A stretch of DNA of 64,000 nucleotides from Lentinula raphanica (lineage: Eukaryota > Basidiomycota > Agaricomycetes > Agaricales > Omphalotaceae), in contig JANVFP010000016.1 in the NCBI GenBank assembly GCA_027919835.1, positions 682,001 through 746,000 of the forward strand, written 5' to 3'. The translations under genes were made by a program, and so were the position numbers. Each line of letters opens with the position of its first letter. Within the stretch, counting starts at the first letter, position 1. Below, piece by piece: positions 45,144-57,333 of this stretch. The notes under the pieces were generated by a model. That model did not search any database, was not told the DNA's origin, and saw nothing but the letters and a program-made list of their open reading frames with translations.

Positions 45144-48100
45144 TGTTGAAAGAAGCAGAAGCAGCTAGCTGACTAGGAGGAGAAGTGTAGATAGAAAAAA
45201 AATGTCGCTTCTTCCTTCCGGGTAATTGTCCCTTGGTGACTTATAAGGACCCGCGAGCTTTTGAACCCTTTTGCATTTGCCGTGTGAGCCCTGGGTTTGG
45301 GACCCGTTTCCTTTTCCGGGTGGGATAAACAGTTGAATTAAGAAATTGGTTATTCCTTTCTTTCTTCTTTGCGCCCTTTCCGTATTTTCTATTTTTTTCA
45401 CCCCCTACCGCACATTTCCGTGCGCATGGCGGTGTTGAAGACAGCGAATGTGGTCTCTCAGCTACATAAAAACTGATACGTCCACGGACAAAACTGAAAG
45501 CAACTTCTGGTTTCCGGGGTCAGTGGGAGTTGTTTTTCTGTACGTACAGGAAAAAATACCTGAAGGCAATCGAGATCTGCCACTCCACGACCACACAAAA
45601 ACGTCCTGAATCTCAGATGCGATAAGGACGCTTTCCAATTGGAAAGCTTGTTTGTGTTTTTGTTTGCTCTAGTTTCATATTATTTTTTTGTTTATTTACG
45701 TATACTCGTGACCGCTCAGCCGGAGTCAAAATTTATTTCCAGGGACATACACTTCTCGGGGTCTTTTACCATGACCCCAAGCTCAACCAGTTCTCCCACA
45801 CGCCGTTCCTTTGGTTCGGCGGTGGAACGAGGCTAGTGAGTATTCATGAATCATTATCCTACAAACTCACTTTTCTTTCAGCCAATGCCATCTAACGTGT
45901 CATGGCATTCGGGCTGTGTGCATAGGTCTCCTCGTGTTTATCCCTACACCGGTTTCGCAGACGTTTCTTTGCCTCTAATCGCACCCCAGTAAGTGACCCA
46001 CATGCGCAAGTACTAACGTATCTACTATGTACGCACGCACATTGCTCTATCCATCGACGTTCCGTATTCCGCTATCTTCAACCACCTATTGCTTTATTAA
46101 TTTTGGGCTGTGCGCTAGTACAGCTACAGCCATATTGATTTCCTCTCCATCTTTAGAACGTCCAAGTGATTCTCCTTCCCCATACTGGCAGGCAACTTTA
46201 TTCTTTCGGCCGGAATAAGTCTTTTCTTGCACTCTCTCCCCAGATCGTTCCTCTACACCCAGTGTGGCGTATTTACCAGAAGCTTCGATTCCCTGGTACG
46301 TCGTCTCTGAAACTGTTTGCTACCCGCGTCTTCATCGTCGGTCAGTTAGCTTCAGCATATGAACCAAAGCTTCCAAGCCCTTATACAGCCTATTGTTAGT
46401 GTGTTATCATAGGTAGTCCTATTCATGCGGCGTCCAACCTACTAGACGGAACTACTGAGACCGAATATTCCAGGCAATATCTGCTCCGGCAACTTGACTG
46501 TATTCCAGCCATCGCCTTCCCCAAAGCCATCGACCAAAGTTAGTGGTCTTCTACGGATGTTGATCTACTATTTCATCCTGTCTCTACGATCTGGATCGAC
46601 TAATGATGTATCATTCAACGTTACATCGCATTTTCCTCTCTCTACAAGCACCTTTCAAGTTTCAAGTTTTTTGGGTCTCCGTTCAATCTAGAATTGTAAT
46701 TCCTCTCCGTGTTCTGTGTCCAGCCTGTGCAGTATCCTTCTGATTTGATCTTCGGATTCCCGTTCGTTATCCGTGACTCCTCCCGTGTATCCTACGACCC
46801 ACTCAGGACCCACCAAAGTCACTCTTTGGTATGTAGGTCTCCCTGTTCTCACACAAACAGCAAATCTCGCTTCTCTTTGCTCTCACAGGAAACTTCCGAG
46901 CACCGACAACCGAGCACCGAACAATAAGTAAATGCCGAAGTCGCTGCAAAGGAAGTCCTACGATCGTTTGCGATTCCATTCGACGATTAGACGTTAATGA
47001 GCACCGAAGACTATGCAAGTTGCATGCCATGAAAGTGTGAGTGCATACGTAGCAGTCTCTCTTTCTCGCAAATTATTGAGCACCGAAGGTCTCGCGAGTT
47101 TCTTTGACTTTCCAAATATGCATATCTATATTTCTAACGTCATTACCTTCCGACCTCTTCAGCCCCTCAAGTGACCTGAGCTTGAAAGAAATCGAAGATC
47201 TCAAATGAAAGGATGAGCGAAGCTTCCAAACCAAAATGCTCTGCCTGCCAATGCTATTCGTGAAACTTGGATATATGGTTATAGTAGCAATGTACATGGG
47301 CGTTAGTCTCGGGGGCTATGGCATGCTATGCTTGTCATCGGTGTTGAAACGGTGTTTAGGGTTCCCACATCGATATCGTTAGGGCGTTGTGTTGTTATCA
47401 ATCCTTGCACTTGGACGAGTTTGGTATGAAGATATTTCGTTCGTTTTTGCTCTTTGCAGTGCTGATTCGGTTTCGTGTATATCGGATTTCATTCAAGGAA
47501 TGCCCGGGATCGTCTACTAGTGAGTACGACGTTCAAATTCTTTCCCCCCTCACTAGCAGTGCTTTCAACCTAGTTCAACTGTGGCGTGTATATGCCTCTC
47601 TGCCTCACTTTCGTCATTGTGGCAGGAGCTTTCATTTTGGTTCCGTTTTCCCGATTTCATCTTAGTTCAGCCCGAAATTTGCAAAAAATTATTAGACCTC
47701 GCCGGAATATTACTTTCAACAACGCAACGGAGCGACGGAAGTCTTAGTATCGTCCCCGTCCTCCTTATCGGTGTACCTTCAAGGTCATTGGTTCCAGGAT
47801 AATACGCCGGCTGGCGCGAATATTGCGCGACCATTGACCGTCAAGATCTCCAAAAGTCTGCCTTGGCATTGCGTTTTTCCCTCAACATTTCTTATCTGAT
47901 AGTAAACCACTCAAGTTGTGTTTAACCGAGATGAAGAGAGCCCTCTGGGGCCCCGCGGGGTGCTGAAATCCCGCCATGATACCGCCAACGTCTCGTGGTT
48001 CCGTTATCGTTTCGTTTCGTCGTAGAGGCGGCTTCGAAGGTCAGGCGACACCTCCTGGTGACTACGGATCCGGGAGTTGCTTGAGAGGACTGTCTCCTGT

Positions 48101-51100
48101 AAGAGGCCATCGTTGGTTAGACTGCGTAATGCTGCTACATGTTGCATGAAGACAGTCCTTCGTCTTCTGACCCCTGTGCGGGCTGCAAAGTTTCCCCTGG
48201 TCGCTCTTCTCAATACACATAATCCTTGCAAATTACCTCCGTCGGCATATTAATTGATTCGTCGATCGCGCGATAGAATGGGTTCCCTCGGACACGGAGG
48301 AAAGGACTATCTGCGTCGGACATTGTTTCCGGAATTTCCACAATTCAGAAATGTATGTGTTATGTTTTTTATTTTTTATATGTATTTTTCTCCGATTTTT
48401 TCCAGAATTTCTTGAATGGAGGAGTCAAGGATGAAGGTCCTGCGGGAACGTTATCCATACCGCCTGGGGCCCTCTGAGGCCGAGTCCCGACTCATTGCCA
48501 ATTGCGCGCGCAACCGGTGACCCTGTTCCTCCTTTGTCATGACTCGTTTATACTTTCACGCTCGGAGTTGGAAGTTTGCTTTGTGAGGCCAAATTCGTTG
48601 GCCCCAATCCTCGAAACCACAGCAGCTTTCGCTCTCAGTTGTGTTATTTACCTCGTTGCTTTGAGGCTTTGACCTCGTACGTCTTCGTACCTGCCTCGAT
48701 GTTTCATGTTTATACAGGTTATACGCTCTTTAGCAAAACAGTTTAACCATTCTTCCTGCAGACTCCTATCGACTTTACGGTAGCAAGTTCAGTCGCTAAA
48801 AAGCAAATTCACCTCTTGGGGCTGTGGCGTATTTCTCGCGCTCCAGAAGTCAGCAGGAACTTGGAAGGGTCTTTTCGGATGAAGTATGTATAATGTATCC
48901 CAATCTCTAGCACTCGTGCAAACCGCTCGTCCGGTGGTTGGGACTTGGTCCCTTCTATGGTTTCTTGGTCGACAATCATTATGCCTCCAGCCTCCATAAC
49001 TTGGGATATCAAAGAATCAGAAACTGACTTAGAATTATAGTCTTTTACAATTTGACAACCTTGCCAAAGATTGTCAGATTTTGTCGAAGCGACCCTTGGA
49101 AAATCTAAGCGAGCCACGTTTTGGTGGTCACACTAATTCCCAGTCAATATATAATCTATGTAGTACTGTTGAATACTCCTTAGTAGCTTCAGGCGAAGTA
49201 ATTTGAGCGAAATAATTCTGGAATACTCTACAAACGATGGATTCGCAAACAATCACTGTCAGCAGGTAAGTAACGGGGGGCAATGGTTTTGGGTGAAACA
49301 CTACAGCACAAAAATCGCGCTCCAAGACGACATAGGCGACGTACTTGTCTATTTCGAGTTACCTGCTGATATGTTCATGCGGGTCGCGCTAGGTTGTGTC
49401 TAATCCTGTACCATCGTTATCGTAGTGTAGGTCAGTACTTGCCGATGTAGTTGCGATATTTTATGTGTCTCAATGATCCCAAATGTCTCCCCACTTTGTC
49501 CGGAAAGATCGTTTGCCAAAGGATCTACAGTTTAGACACACATGCGATTGCGATTGTTGCAATTCGACCTAACCCAAGCCGCGATAGAAACTTTCCATGT
49601 TCTTGAAACGCACAGGAACGATAAGGTTCTTAGATACTAGTAAGAGCAATACTACTCACTAGTACTGTGTTGACTGCTCGTCTCAACTGAGTCCATTGAG
49701 CATGCTGTTCGAAACACGATTCTAACAACTAACAACTACAGAGCGCTATCATTTGGCACGCCGTCTTGCACTTCCCAAGGTAACTCGGTCTCGGTTCTGG
49801 ATTCCCGTAGAAGAAAGAACATTGTCAAGTCTGCCAGTAAGGTAGTCTGATACACTCACATTCATTTGTTGCATACATAGTGTAGACATGGTCATAGTAT
49901 ACCTCCGTCCCAGAAGCTCCTGAATACGGAAATGAACCAATGCGGCCAATACAGCATACTGAGAGCTGTATAGTTCAACTATTGACAAGATCCGATTTCT
50001 ACTGAGTCAGCTCGTAAACAGCACTCTCGGAGTATTGTGTGCTTGGAAAGGTTCTCACCAGTGCACCAAGTTCATGTAATATAGTTCGAGCACAAGTTCA
50101 ATCAATGGTATTGAGCAAGACCGTAGACGAGACAAAGACGGAGATGGAGACGGAACCGGAGTCCATTGCCTTGAACAACATTAGCTCAAGCATTATTTTG
50201 ATGTAGTAGTTCGAGTACGAAAAACGTGTCACGATATCCGAGATACTAGTATGAGCCGATCTTCGTATGTGCTGGCCCATTATGAGCACCCGTTGCTGGT
50301 ATGTATTTGCAAGGCGGATTGTCTCATATCATGACTGTAATTCACAGAGAAGACCTACATGGTGTCGCAGGTGAACTTTGATAATGCGAGTTACTCACCC
50401 TTGACCCGACTCGCCATTTGTTTGAATGCGTGAACAAACGCGACGAGTCATGTTGTGACCGTGGCCGTGTCGTTGTTTATTTTTTGAGTTCTTCGCTCTA
50501 ACTGTCGGACCAAAATAGGCCTGTACATCGGAATCCCTTGAAGTTGAGCATACTGACAGTACCGTAACGTATACAGATGATACTCACTCTAAGTATATTT
50601 CGAAACTTTTCAAGACTGCCATGTAATCGTTCACTCGGCTGATCAAAGTGGTCGAGTTTCTCAGCTGGACGCTGACCGATCTACCCCTTCAGTTGAACGT
50701 GGCCGACAGGACACTTGGGACGTTTTTTAAGAAGTTAGAGCGTCCGAGTCGTCTAAGAGTAAGGAAGGAAGGAAGGAAAATAGTAAGTGACTCAGACTGA
50801 CGCTATGGGAAAGTTTTCCATTTTCAGGCACCCGCCGGCTTGAACATCGGGGGAAGCGCTGGGAACTTCAAGGAAGCGTTCGTCCAGTACGTAGTGCGGT
50901 GAGCCCGAGAATTTTAGAAGACGCCACTGCTGGCAGGGGGCGCGATTATCCTGTGCATGCCAATTGTATATGAATTCATTGGAAGTAGTCATGAAATATT
51001 GACATGTTCTAGTACCATTTAGGGGTCACTCTGATCGTTTCTACCAAGTTGAAGTTCGACTCGAGCGTCTTCCGTTCGCTGGCAGCGCATTGTTCCCAGA

Positions 51101-54100
51101 ATTTTAAGCTCCAACCAAATTTGACAAACAGCGTGTGGCATGGTGGGACAACGAAGGCTGATCTTGAGGGGAGGGGTTCCGTTAGCTTCAGTTCATATCA
51201 CACGCCGCTACATGTGCAATGGCGAGTGCTCCATTTTGTCGGAAATTAATACTGTACCGACGAAAAACTTGCTTGAAGTTGTACTACTGCAATCGAATGC
51301 GCTGCGTACTTCAAGCGAATTTGTGAAACGATTCACAACTTCCGGGCCAAGCTTGCGTTACGGTTTCCGGCTACGAGGCTGTCGGAAGGCTCGGGAAAAT
51401 ATACAGCGGTCCCATAGCTCAGGCTGACAGGATGGCTCCGATTTATACATCAACATCTTCAGCACTTAGTATCAGTGTATGCACGCGGGTCCTGTAGACT
51501 CGATGTAATCGTGTGGCCACTAATGTCAACTCCATTGTACGCAGACTCATCCTCTCTGAATCTGATAATCCGAGAAATGCCTAGCATTTCATGTGTTTAT
51601 TGATAGCTTTTCATATTCACGAGGAGACTGGTCTGAAAGGCGAACAGTGTACACTACAGTTGCAAGTCCTTGCTCGTCACTATGAAACTACGAAATTCAT
51701 TGGCAAAAACTGGCAGATAAGTGACTGATGGTTATAACTTAAGAGCTTCGATGTTACCACTGGAAATTCTTCATCCGTGTATTTGGCATAAACATCTTGT
51801 ATCTGGGTTCATCGACATTAGTGCTGCCGCCATGTCCGAGATACGTCTCACAGATGCGCCCTCGTACTGTATATGATTTAATCAATGGGTTTACAGTTAG
51901 TGCAATCAGCGGGACTAGTCACAATGACTCCCCGGCAGTAGTAACAGTTTAAGACAGCAGTGCCAAAAATGATGATACGTACAACATTCCAGTACAACTG
52001 CAATCGCATGAAGGTCGATAGCCAATGATGATTCAGGAGGCTCAGGTATTGAGTTCCGAAATGGGGAGGAACCATTCCATTCAGGTTTCCAGATATAAAT
52101 TTTCGAAAGAGCAGGAATCATCAGGATAAAGTCCAAACGTGACTACTATCTAGCATCTTGACAGCCATCTGATGAACAGAGGGGGAGGGAATCCAACTGG
52201 GGGGCAAAAAACTTGGACCCCCTGCTCGTATTTGAATGTGGGTAGTACATAAAACTGCGTTCGAGGACAAGACCATTCACACTCTTTGGCTTCCAATGAG
52301 ACTAGACTGTGCATTTTCAGAACAGAAGCAAGTGACTAGATAGAGGAAACAGACCGGTCAGCTTGAGTGTCGGCAGTAAGAACATTCAGTTGTACTCAGT
52401 TTTTTCGACAACTTCAACAAAGATAGGAAGACATTCCCTACAGTTTGAACTCTGGTTTTCTTAATTTCAGATTTGCTCGACCAGGAGCGACATCATGAAT
52501 AGAGCAGTCAAAACGGCAGGCACTGCTTCCAGGCCCTTGAACCTTCAACCACATAGTCCACGGACCTTTCAGCTGTCGACGGTGTGAGAATTGGTAAGTA
52601 CGAACTTTCTGCTACCAGCCAGTAATGCCATTGTCTAGTGTGACTCGGTTCATTTCACGGAGTACTTTTTGGCTCGAATTCTAATTTCAAGAGGCGCAGA
52701 AAATTGGAAGAATTCAGATTTTGAATATCGCCCTCCAGTATCTTCACCGTGAAATCATCGGAAGAATTTCCCTCAATCTTCGGGGAAAACAATTCAGATA
52801 CTGAGGTCCTGGAACATTGAATACGATTAGTAAGTGAGTAAGTGAGCGAACGATATACTTATCGCAGTAGCCTGTATGTTTCAAAATTGAAACGCTTCGC
52901 GAAAGCCCCAGAACGCTGAGGATAGGGACAATTGGACACGAAAGCCGTTAAGCCTACCTTGTTGCTCAAGTGGGCCCACCTGGTACCACGCGGAACATAT
53001 GGCAGTTCAGCATGGCGCGCGCGTCTCCGTGAGGAAGAAAAAAAGTTTATAGGATTAGGGTCTAGGCACTGGGAGAAAAATACGAGAGTTTCTGAATTGG
53101 CAGGTCGCGCAACCGGAGCCAGCTAGAAGTCCTTCTATTGAGACTTGAGAGAGCCGAAGCATGAACTTTCTGCCGTTCCAAGTATACTTGTGACCGCACT
53201 AAGAGCGGGAAAGGTCGAAGGGGATATGTTCTAGAGCGGGGTCACAAATTTTTTTAACACACGCAACTCGTAACTCATAATAACATACTTCCATTTTCAT
53301 TCATACCGACTACTCCAGACAATCTCGGTCTCGGCATAGAAAAGTTTCTTGGAGCCCATGATTACGGGAGGTTCGGATTCTTCAGGGGGAAAGGTTGAAT
53401 CACATTGAACATCAAGCTGCAGGGCGAAGCCCTTACCTCTCAGGCATACCGTGGAGTCTTGTTTCGCAAGGCGGCGAACGACAGCAAGTCTAGCACCTCT
53501 GAGGGGATTTCCGGAAATTAAACTCTGAAGAGACGGAATGAAGATGTTTTGGTTTCTTTTCTTGCTTGCAAACCCGCGGATAGGACTGAATGTGCTAAGG
53601 ACGTCATCGAATGAGTGCAGATAGTATCGCTGGTTATTGTCGTCGCCGTCAGTGTGATTATGACAATTCATTGAGGGCAAAGCGGCAAGATTTCTCACAC
53701 GCCAGCGACAAACGATAACCTAGGTTATCCTACGCATTTCTCAGAGAGGATTCGAGGGTACAAGATGCAAGAGAAAATTGTAGCAGGCATAGCGAGGAGC
53801 AGTCTCAGGCAACATTATTCATTCGACATGAATGAATTCATGAGTGAGCAGAATCTGCGGGATGGGCGTCAGATTCTCGGGAGGGACTTTTGACATGAAC
53901 AGAAAGCAGGACTCATTCATCTTTACACCTTCTAATGCACACTTGCCCCAGATTAAGTGTTCAAAGAGATTCAAGGTAAATTGAGCTCAAGATCTCTATC
54001 GGGCCTGACACATTGAAACGCCAATAGGACTGTGCATTGAAGGTAGCGGGCAAGTCGTCGTCGGACGACGGATGTCCTTCTCGTGCATGCTTCGAAAGCA

Positions 54101-54919
54101 TCCGTAAAGGGAACTGTAACGGAAACAGAAAACCGTAAGGAGCAGGTTCCACAAGCTCTCATAAACTAACCCAAAATATCCCGATTATACCATCGACCTC
54201 AATGACGAAGCTACAACGTTTCAGAGCGTGTGAGAGCATTCTACAGAGAGAATAGAGACGTCAGGTTCGCTGAAGAGAAGAAGACCTGCCAGGCGGGACT
54301 TGAAAGCATTGAAGACGGGCGGCAGAGAATATGAAACGGACCGCGCGTGAGTAGTGCCCATGCCAAGTTAGGATTGGGAGCACATTGCACCTTTCACAGA
54401 TCAACTCCAAGAGGAAGAGTACCCTCACGACATGCTTGTTTGCACAAAGTACGGATGTCATTATTCGGGGTGGTGGTCGAGTAAGCTTCGAATATGGAAG
54501 ACAAAATCAATATAGAGATTTCAAGCAATGCGTACCATATGCCAACCGGATAAGAACGGTCCATGTAATACAGTTACCCCTCAATATTGACCATGTCGCT
54601 AATTGTGATTTCGAGTTCTCGCGAAGGGACAAAGGGGGCGAGAGAGGTACTGTTTTTCAATGGCCATCTTTGTGTAACTTGAAGTTGAGAGTCGAAAAGA
54701 AATAGCCTGCTAGCAAGGGACTGAGGGACCCCCATGCTCGGATTTTTCAAAGTCCGCCTGGTGTGCCGGTTACAACCGGTTATCATGGATAGATAAGATT
54801 AGACAGTTTTTCTATGAATATTGCAATTGACGAGGTCCTATAACACCAGCATGGGCGACTCTGATTCTGAAGGCTCCGATCTCCACTACAGAGACATCAG
54901 GAAAATACCCCATAGCCTT
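45144..54919. other. Long gene-poor stretch upstream of the GATA gene
   Basis: Almost 9.8 kb with no gene I can defend apart from the weak frame at 53297-53674. The first kilobase (45.15-46 kb) is the GATA promoter and is pyrimidine-rich. A minus-strand frame at 48809-49117 reads like amino-acid sequence (VMEAGGIMIVDQETIEGTK) but has no ATG and no clear partner exons, so it may be a gene relic. A short AAGG tract occurs at 50760. No LTRs or long inverted repeats were noticed. Confidence 0.4.
53297..53674 (-). CDS. Doubtful single-exon hypothetical protein
   Basis: 125-codon frame starting at the ATG at 53674 (MNCHNHTDGDDNNQRYYLHS). It contains ARLAVVRRLAKQDSTVCLRG and ends TEIVWSSRYE. There is no recognised domain, no intron and no clear promoter, and it lies in an otherwise empty region. 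It could be a chance frame or the relic of a longer gene. Confidence 0.25.
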   Translation of the reverse strand, partial: SMNCHNHTDGDDNNQRYYLHSFDDVLSTFSPIRGFASKKRNQNIFIPSLQSLISGNPLRGARLAVVRRLAKQDSTVCLRGKGFALQLDVQCDSTFPPEESEPPVIMGSKKLFYAETEIVWSSRYE

Positions 54920-55235
54920 GAGTCAGAATGAGTCAACCCTAGTGGCATAGGTTGCCTTAAGGCAGTCAAGTCAACCAATTCACTTGAGTGGCTTGAGCCA
55001 AGGTTCAGATTTTTCCCATCCTCAAGTTAACCTGAAGTTAACCTGAGTTAACTTGAACCACCTGAGTTTCTTTCAAAGCAACTTAAGTTCATATCAAGTT
55101 CAGCAAGTAAACTCAGGACATGATGAAGATATTGGTATAAGCGCATAAGGACATTTTATTTTTCAAATTTATGACAGGAATACATAGGTATAGTGACTGG
55201 AGCAGTAACAGTAAAGACTCAAGCAGTGTAAAAAA

Positions 55236-55740
55236 CAGTACCCTATGATAGCTCCAAAATGAGCTCAGCATGAAGGAAATTGAACAAGAACTCACCTGGA
55301 GACCTGTATGCCTTCCTCCTAGTACCTAAGTAAGATAGATTGCCAGGTTGTTAGAGAATACCTGGTGCAGTAGAGATATGATTTGGGGAGTGGCTAACAC
55401 CCTATAACAGCGTAAAAATGAGCTCAGCATGAAGGGATTTGAATAAAAACTCACCTAGAAACCTATATGCCTTCCTCCTGGTACCTGGATAAGATAGACT
55501 GCCACATTATAAGAGAATGCCTTGAGCAGTGGAGATACGGTTTGAAGACCAGTTAACACCCTGTAACAGCTTTAAATTGAGCTTAGCATGAAGGGATTTG
55601 AATAAGAACTCACCTGGGAACCTATATGCCTTCCTCCTTGTACTTGGATAAAATAGACTGCTACGTTGTAAGAGAATGCCTTGAGTATTAATATTAGTTA
55701 TAAAGTGAGCTAAGCAGTTGAATAAATACTTACCCAATAG
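55236..55740 (-). repeat. 159-bp tandem array with exon-intron structure in every unit
   Basis: Three units repeat at exactly 159 bp. Read on the minus strand, each holds a 106-nt segment followed by a 53-nt intron-like segment with an AG|GTGAGT donor and a TATAG or ACAG end: 55243-55295, 55402-55454 and 55561-55613. A fourth, decayed unit has a GTAAGT donor at 55733. The 106-nt parts share one conserved reading frame (LLKAFSYNVAVYLIQV, then GGRHIGSQ), with stops in some copies. See findings. Confidence 0.85.
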
Positions 55741-55878
55741 CCTGAGCATCCAGTAACAATTGTTAAGCTTTAAAGAAAAAAAGTAAGAAAGAGTGAAAGT
55801 GAGGATAGTGAGAGTATAAAGACAAGAAGCGTCAAACAAATCAACAAGACATAAGTTCAACTATCATGTGACTTTGTT

Positions 55879-55933
55879 TCTGGGCGTCAAAGTACTGGGA
55901 CAAGTACTTTGACGCCCTACTTTGACGCCCAGA
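55879..55933. repeat. Nested palindrome
   Basis: TCTGGGCGTCAAAGTA at 55879-55894 is the exact reverse complement of 55918-55933. Inside it, GGGCGTCAAAGTACT at 55882-55896 also pairs exactly with 55903-55917. The sequence can therefore fold into two alternative hairpins with loops of 23 and 6 nt. Confidence 0.9.
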
Positions 55934-56199
55934 GAGTAACATAAGCTTGCTGACCATATAACTTTTAGTAAGAAAAAAGCATGAAAATTTAGCTGATTAT
56001 TTTACAAGGGCATCTATATTGAGTGTAAGATATATCAGGTTAATATATCTATTAATAACAGTTTGAGTTTTGAGGAAACTCAAAAGATTGCCAGTGAGCA
56101 AAACAAAAATGTTGCTCGTAGATATAAAAGGAAACAGCGATGCCAGAGGCAACAAAAAAGTTGGTTCACATGACCTGCACATGATTTATTACTATGTTG

Positions 56200-56920
56200 T
56201 CACTTTTCTGCATATCTTGTCTTCATCTCATTCATTATTAGAGATCTTAGGTGCATCTTGAAGCCCTGAAAGAGGGCTATTTATTTTATTTACTTGCATT
56301 CCATCAGCTAATATCATCATGTTATTATTGCCTGTTCATATTTTTCAATGGCAAGCACCTGTTTTATACATACTTTGTCTAAATCTCATTCAATATTAAA
56401 CATTCTGGGGGCATTGTGAGACTCTCAAATAAAGCTTTCAGATGTATCTCTTTGTATTTCATAAAAAAATCCTTATTATACTTATTGATTGCAGTTAGCA
56501 CCTCACTTTTCTATATATTTTGTCTTGTTTTTATATTCAATTCTGGGTATCTTGGGAGCGTTCTGAAGCTTCTGAATAAGGCTTTTAAACATATTCATTG
56601 GCACTTCATCAAAGAATCTCACTATCCAGTTATTCCTTGTTTATTATTATCTATAATGAGCACCTTGTTTTTTAAATATCTCATTGTATTCTGATCTGAT
56701 TCTAAGTGTTCTGGAGGCGTTTTTAAGTCCTCAAATGAGGCCTACATAATATGCATTTATACTTCATCAAAAGATCTTGATTTTACCATCACTGACTGCT
56801 CACCATTATTCACAGCTAATACTGCAAATCTTGTTTTATTTCTATTTATCTATAAGCATCCTTGAGGCATTTTGAGGCCTTCAAATATAGCTTGCAAATA
56901 TACTCATTTAGCCTTTATCA
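56200..56920 (-). repeat. Degenerate tandem array of an about 50-codon module
   Basis: Five imperfect units with starts near 56251, 56407, 56554, 56713 and 56863 (spacing 147-159 bp). Read on the minus strand, each contains a variant of KALFESLTMPPECLILNE, for instance ASFEDLKTPPEHLESDQ and KALFRSFRTLPRYPELN. Stops now interrupt most units. The protein-level pattern is clearer than the DNA pattern, which suggests a once-coding repeat. Confidence 0.7.
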
Positions 56921-57135
56921 AGTAATGGAATTTGTAGATGTACTCACTTGCACCCTACCATAAATATCATTGTCTCACTATAAGTACATATTATACTTTG
57001 TGCTATTTCAAGCAAACTGAATCTTACCAGGCTAACTTGAGTAGAGGCAAATGCTCCAAGTTCTCTCAAGTTCTCTCAAGTTACTGAAGTTGTCTTGAGT
57101 AACCTGAGTAACCTGAGTATAAGTTTATACCTGAG

Positions 57136-57333
57136 TTAACTTGAAGTTACTTTGAGGCCAAAGGCTTTTTCCTGATGGAGTACATGATAGCCTTCCAAAG
57201 CTTTACAGATCTCCTCCAACACATAATCATGGATATTGTGGGGTAAACAAGGGTGAATTAAGGTCCAGATTAAATTGGGTTCAGTATTGGAAGAGAGACC
57301 AGAAGGAGAGCCAGAGTTGGAGTTGTCCCCCAT
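57136..57333 (-). CDS. Possible first exon or gene fragment
   Basis: Starts with ATG at 57333 (MGDNSNSGSPSGLSSNTEPN) and reads LIWTLIHPCLPHNIHDYVLE, then ICKALEGYHVLHQEKAFGLK, before a donor-like AAA|GTAACT at about 57145, exactly where the AT-rich repeat block begins. If the donor is used, the intron would run into that block. If not, a 65-residue peptide results. It may be the 5' exon of the decayed gene represented by the two arrays, or chance. Confidence 0.3.
   Translation of the reverse strand: MGDNSNSGSPSGLSSNTEPNLIWTLIHPCLPHNIHDYVLEEICKALEGYHVLHQEKAFGLKVTSS

Larger units (their letters stand above)
54920..57150. repeat. AT-rich block with repeated GTTAAC-type ends and two internal tandem arrays
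   Basis: Markedly more AT-rich than its surroundings. Both edges are packed with variants of CAAGTTAACCTGAG and TGAGTTAACTTGA (left 55020-55120, right 57020-57150). Between them lie the arrays at 55236-55740 and 56200-56920 and a strong palindrome at 55879-55933. The clustered edge motifs look like subterminal transposase-binding repeats, but I could not define exact termini or a target-site duplication. It may be a non-autonomous element or the 5' non-coding part of the neighbouring transposon. Confidence 0.6.

Noticed and set aside
44331..45149. Plus-strand 272-codon frame opposite the GATA factor
   Set aside because: Antisense shadow. The Val/Arg/Trp-rich content mirrors Pro/His/Gln codons of the real gene.
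55236..56920. Tandem arrays considered as a CRISPR-like or rDNA-spacer array
   Set aside because: The units are long, contiguous and degenerate, without unique spacers. They carry splice-like signals and a coding-like frame instead.
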